DNA of 7,266 nt from JAFGTE01 sp965369305. GTDB taxonomy: Bacteria > Patescibacteriota > Gracilibacteria > UM-FILTER-43-11. The notes below the pieces were generated by a model that searched no databases, had not been told where the DNA came from, and worked only from the letters and a program-made list of their open reading frames with translations. Shown piece by piece: positions 4,590 through 7,266 of the stretch; the first letter of the stretch is position 1; every line of letters starts with the position of its first letter. Made by a program: the position numbers and the translations under genes. The DNA lies in NCBI GenBank assembly GCA_965369305.1, contig CBDUQG010000052.1, positions 1 through 7,266 of the forward strand, read 5' to 3'.

Positions 4590-7016
4590 ATGTACGATCC
4601 AAGTAAAATAGAGCCCAAGTGGCAGCAGTATTGGGAAAAGAACAAGACCTTCAAGTGTGAGGTTGATTCAAAGAAAGAGAAGTTTTATGTCCTCGACATG
4701 TTTCCCTACCCCAGCGGGGCAGGGCTTCATGTAGGCCATCCAGAGGGCTACACCGGAACTGATATCATCAGCCGCTTTAAGCGCATGCGTGGTCTTAATG
4801 TGCTTCATCCCATGGGCTGGGATGCCTTTGGATTACCGGCCGAAAACTACGCCATTAAAACTGGCCGTCATCCTCGCGAAGTGACAGATGAGAATATTAC
4901 TACTTTCAAAAAGCAGATTCAGTCCCTCGGTTTCTCTTACGACTGGGATCGCGAAGTAGACACGACCGATCCGAATTATTACAAGTGGACCCAGTGGATC
5001 TTTTTGCAGATTTACAAAAAAGGTCTGGCATACGAAGCAGAAATGCCGATTAACTGGTGCCCAAGCGACAAAACAGGTTTAGCGAACGAAGAAGTGGTGA
5101 ATGGTAAATGTGATCGATGTGGGGCAGATGTCGAAAAAAAGATGCTCCGCCAATGGGTACTCAAAATCACGGAATATGCCGAAAGACTTCTTGAGGACCT
5201 CAAAGATGTAGATTGGCCCGAATCAATCAAGGTCATGCAGGAGCATTGGATTGGAAAGTCTCACGGCTTGGTCTTTACTGCACCAGTCAAAGACACTGAT
5301 CTGACCCTGCAAACCTACTCCACGCACTACGAAGCGATGCATGCCGATACCTTTGTGGTGATTGCACCAGATCATCCATTCTTGAAGGAGCTTTTAGAAG
5401 GGGTGGAGAATAAGGATGAAATTTTAGAATTCTGTGAAGAAATCCTCAAAAAGAGAAATGAGCGTGGTTTTGAAGAAGAGAAAGAACCGGAAGGAATATT
5501 CACAGGGCGCTATATCGTTGATCCACTCGGTAACGGAGATCTGCCCATTTGGGTGGCCAGCTTCGCCTTAGCTGATTATGGAACCGGAATCGTCAAATGT
5601 TCGGCTCATGATGAACGAGACTTTGCTTTTGCAAAAAAATATGACATCAAATTAAAGCCTATTCTTTTTCCAGAAGACGAAGCAGAAGCAGAGAAGGTGA
5701 GAAACCTCGAGTACTGCTATTTTGACATGAAGGACGGGATTTTAACTGAACCTGAAAAATACAAAGGGCAGCGGTCAGGAGATTTGAGGGCGGAAATGGC
5801 TGACTATGCTGAGGAGATGGGTTTTGCTGAGCGCAAGGTGCAGTACAAGCTACGAGACTGGATTTTTTCCCGCCAGCGCTATTGGGGTGAGCCAATCCCT
5901 ATCATCCACTGCGACAAATGTGGTGTCGTGCCGCTCCCGGAAGAAGAGTTGCCTTTAGAGCTTCCCAAGGTAAAGGATTATCATCCGACTGGAACCGGCG
6001 AAAGTCCACTGGCAGCTATTGATGAGTGGGTGAATACAAAGTGTCCAGAGTGTGATGGACCCGCTAAGCGAGAAACCAATACCATGCCTCAATGGGCAGG
6101 GAGCTGCTGGTACTACCTCAGATACATGAGTCCAAATTCAGACACTCGTTTTGCCGAAGCTGAAGATGAGCGCTACTGGATGAATGTCGATCTTTATGTG
6201 GGCGGTGCTGAGCATGCCGTACTCCATCTTCTTTATGCTCGTTTTTGGCACAAGGTTCTTTTTGATCTGGAATACGTGAAAGATCACGAACCTTTCAAGA
6301 AGCTTGTTAATCAGGGGATTATTCTGGGTGAGGATGGGGAAAAGATGAGTAAGTCTCGTGGGAATGTCATCAATCCCGATGATGTGATCAAAAAGTACGG
6401 GGCTGACACCCTTCGCCTTTACGAGATGTTCATGGGGCCCTTCGAAGCCGTTAAGCCATGGAGCACAAAAAGTATTGAAGGAGCCTTCCGCTTCGCCCAA
6501 AAGGTTTACCGGATTGTAGAGGAGGGGAAACTGGTCGATGAAAAACCGTCCGAAGAGCTTGAAAAGCTGCTTCACAAAACCATTAAAAAGGTTACCGAGG
6601 ATACTGAGAACTTTGGCTTCAATACAGCGATCTCTCAGATGATGATTCTGGCAAACGAAGTGCAGAAAGAAAAAACTGTTTCAAAACCTCTGATGGAAAA
6701 GTTCGCCCTGATCTTATCGCCCTATGCGCCACATTTGGCCGAAGAAGTTTGGGAAATGCTCGGCCACAAAGAAACGCTGGCTTACGAGGCCTGGCCCGAA
6801 TATGACGAAAGTCTAACCATCGACAATACCTTTGAACTGGTCTTCTCAGTCAACGGCAAGGTGCGTGGTAAAAAGGAAGTTGCCAAGGACATCAGCAAAG
6901 ACGATGCCATCAAGTTGGCTCATGAAGATGTAAATATTCAGCGCAACCTGGTCGGCAAAAAGGTCATCAAAGAAATCTACGTTCCCGGAAAGCTCGTGAA
7001 CATTGTGGTTAAGTAA
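4590..7016 (+). CDS. leuS: leucyl-tRNA synthetase (LeuRS)
   Basis: Charges tRNA-Leu with leucine in the cytoplasm; class Ia synthetase, 808 residues, close to the usual bacterial 800-870. The catalytic fold carries PYPSGAGLHVGH (39-50, the HIGH motif) and GEKMSKS (583-589). A zinc-type module has C157, C174 and C177 with Asp160 where a fourth Cys is often seen. A second module has C441/C444 and C485/C488. The CP1 editing domain lies at about 222-405 and keeps HDERD (340-344, including the family's editing aspartate). Its threonine-rich motif, however, reads STHYEAMHADT (244-254) instead of TTRPDTxxG. The anticodon-binding helical domain is at about 630-740, and the C-terminal tRNA-binding domain ends VPGKLVNIVVK. 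ATG at 4590 gives the standard MYDPSKIEPKWQ start; the upstream in-frame GTG at 4572 adds six residues that overlap the -10 box. No Shine-Dalgarno is present. Confidence 0.97.
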   Translation: MYDPSKIEPKWQQYWEKNKTFKCEVDSKKEKFYVLDMFPYPSGAGLHVGHPEGYTGTDIISRFKRMRGLNVLHPMGWDAFGLPAENYAIKTGRHPREVTDENITTFKKQIQSLGFSYDWDREVDTTDPNYYKWTQWIFLQIYKKGLAYEAEMPINWCPSDKTGLANEEVVNGKCDRCGADVEKKMLRQWVLKITEYAERLLEDLKDVDWPESIKVMQEHWIGKSHGLVFTAPVKDTDLTLQTYSTHYEAMHADTFVVIAPDHPFLKELLEGVENKDEILEFCEEILKKRNERGFEEEKEPEGIFTGRYIVDPLGNGDLPIWVASFALADYGTGIVKCSAHDERDFAFAKKYDIKLKPILFPEDEAEAEKVRNLEYCYFDMKDGILTEPEKYKGQRSGDLRAEMADYAEEMGFAERKVQYKLRDWIFSRQRYWGEPIPIIHCDKCGVVPLPEEELPLELPKVKDYHPTGTGESPLAAIDEWVNTKCPECDGPAKRETNTMPQWAGSCWYYLRYMSPNSDTRFAEAEDERYWMNVDLYVGGAEHAVLHLLYARFWHKVLFDLEYVKDHEPFKKLVNQGIILGEDGEKMSKSRGNVINPDDVIKKYGADTLRLYEMFMGPFEAVKPWSTKSIEGAFRFAQKVYRIVEEGKLVDEKPSEELEKLLHKTIKKVTEDTENFGFNTAISQMMILANEVQKEKTVSKPLMEKFALILSPYAPHLAEEVWEMLGHKETLAYEAWPEYDESLTIDNTFELVFSVNGKVRGKKEVAKDISKDDAIKLAHEDVNIQRNLVGKKVIKEIYVPGKLVNIVVK

Positions 7017-7019
7017 AAT

Positions 7020-7038
7020 AGTAGTCAGAGGTTCTACT
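7020..7038. terminator. weak hairpin between leuS and the convergent gene
   Basis: AGTAG (7020-7024) and CTACT (7034-7038) make a 5-base-pair stem three bases after the leuS stop. On the minus strand it is followed by ATTTTACTT. The stem is short and A/T-rich, so this is only a candidate. The stop codon of the convergent gene lies in one arm. Confidence 0.25.
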
Positions 7039-7266
7039 GCTGGATAATGGTGAGATCGAGTAGTCTTGTGGTAGCTCTCGGGGTCACGTTTGTCGTGATG
7101 CTCTGCTTGAAGTCACGGAAGTAACCGTCTGATCGAATCGAGAAGAAGGTAGACGGAATCGTGTCACCGCCGGCGTTATACTCAATTCCATATTCCAAAT
7201 AGGGGATGGGGATTTTCTCAGAGTTGACCACGTTAATGGCTTCCATAGGTGATACCACCAGAATTT
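7034..7266 (-). CDS. unrecognised protein, C-terminal 76 residues only
   Basis: The frame is open from the right window edge to a TAG at 7034-7036, so this is the tail of a longer gene transcribed toward leuS, 17 bases beyond the leuS stop. The visible part is rich in T, I, F and Y with a beta-strand-like alternation (for example IPIPYLEYGIEY and STFFSIRSDGYF) and ends TTRLLDLTIIQQ. It has no transmembrane helix. That composition would suit an extracytoplasmic or pilin-like beta domain, but I recognise no motif and assign no function. Codon use resembles the other genes here, and the position tail to tail with leuS is normal for a real gene. Confidence 0.55.
   Translation of the reverse strand, partial: ILVVSPMEAINVVNSEKIPIPYLEYGIEYNAGGDTIPSTFFSIRSDGYFRDFKQSITTNVTPRATTRLLDLTIIQQ

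Noticed and set aside
4480..4602. Longer form of the 57-residue minus-strand protein starting at 4602 or 4560
   Set aside because: The added codons are A/T-rich and unlike the rest, and the longest form would overlap the leuS start and its promoter.
6138..6575. Minus-strand frame of 145 codons within leuS
   Set aside because: It lies antisense to the conserved KMSKS region of leuS. Strong constraint on leuS can leave the opposite strand open.

Overview
The window is a compact stretch of bacterial chromosome. It carries one tRNA gene, two confidently recognised enzymes at or near its ends, one membrane protein, and a middle block of genes I do not recognise. Several traits fit a candidate-phyla-radiation (Patescibacteria) or similarly streamlined lineage. 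No annotated start is preceded by a Shine-Dalgarno motif, several -10 boxes sit only about 7-12 bases before the start codon (near-leaderless transcripts), intergenic gaps are short, and most small proteins are unfamiliar. This placement is an inference; no 16S or ribosomal protein is present. UGA appears to be an ordinary stop, because the long leuS frame contains none in frame.

Layout. Positions 1-945 (minus) hold nearly all of rmlB/rfbB, dTDP-glucose 4,6-dehydratase, cut at its C-terminus by the window edge. Next is a tRNA-His(GUG) with encoded G-1 and CCA (1026-1103), followed by a terminator hairpin whose loop overlaps the -35 box of the next promoter. A TTG-started membrane protein related to the transmembrane part of MscS-like channels follows (1162-1920).

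The middle block has two units of similar build: a soluble, helical protein of about 335 residues on the plus strand (1977-2981 and 3277-4296), each meeting a 57-60-residue gene on the minus strand tail to tail (2962-3144 and 4306-4479). The two larger proteins share short patterns in the same order and may be diverged paralogues. The first small gene and the second large gene are fired from a divergent promoter region with good sigma70-type boxes on both strands.

The right part is leuS, leucyl-tRNA synthetase (4590-7016), complete with HIGH and KMSKS motifs, but with an editing-site threonine-rich motif that departs strongly from the usual TTRPDT. The C-terminal end of an unrecognised gene runs convergently toward leuS and leaves the window (7034-7266, minus).

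The genes do not form one pathway. RmlB belongs to dTDP-deoxysugar (surface polysaccharide) synthesis, tRNA-His and LeuRS to translation, and the membrane protein probably to osmotic or envelope function. The role of the middle block is unknown.
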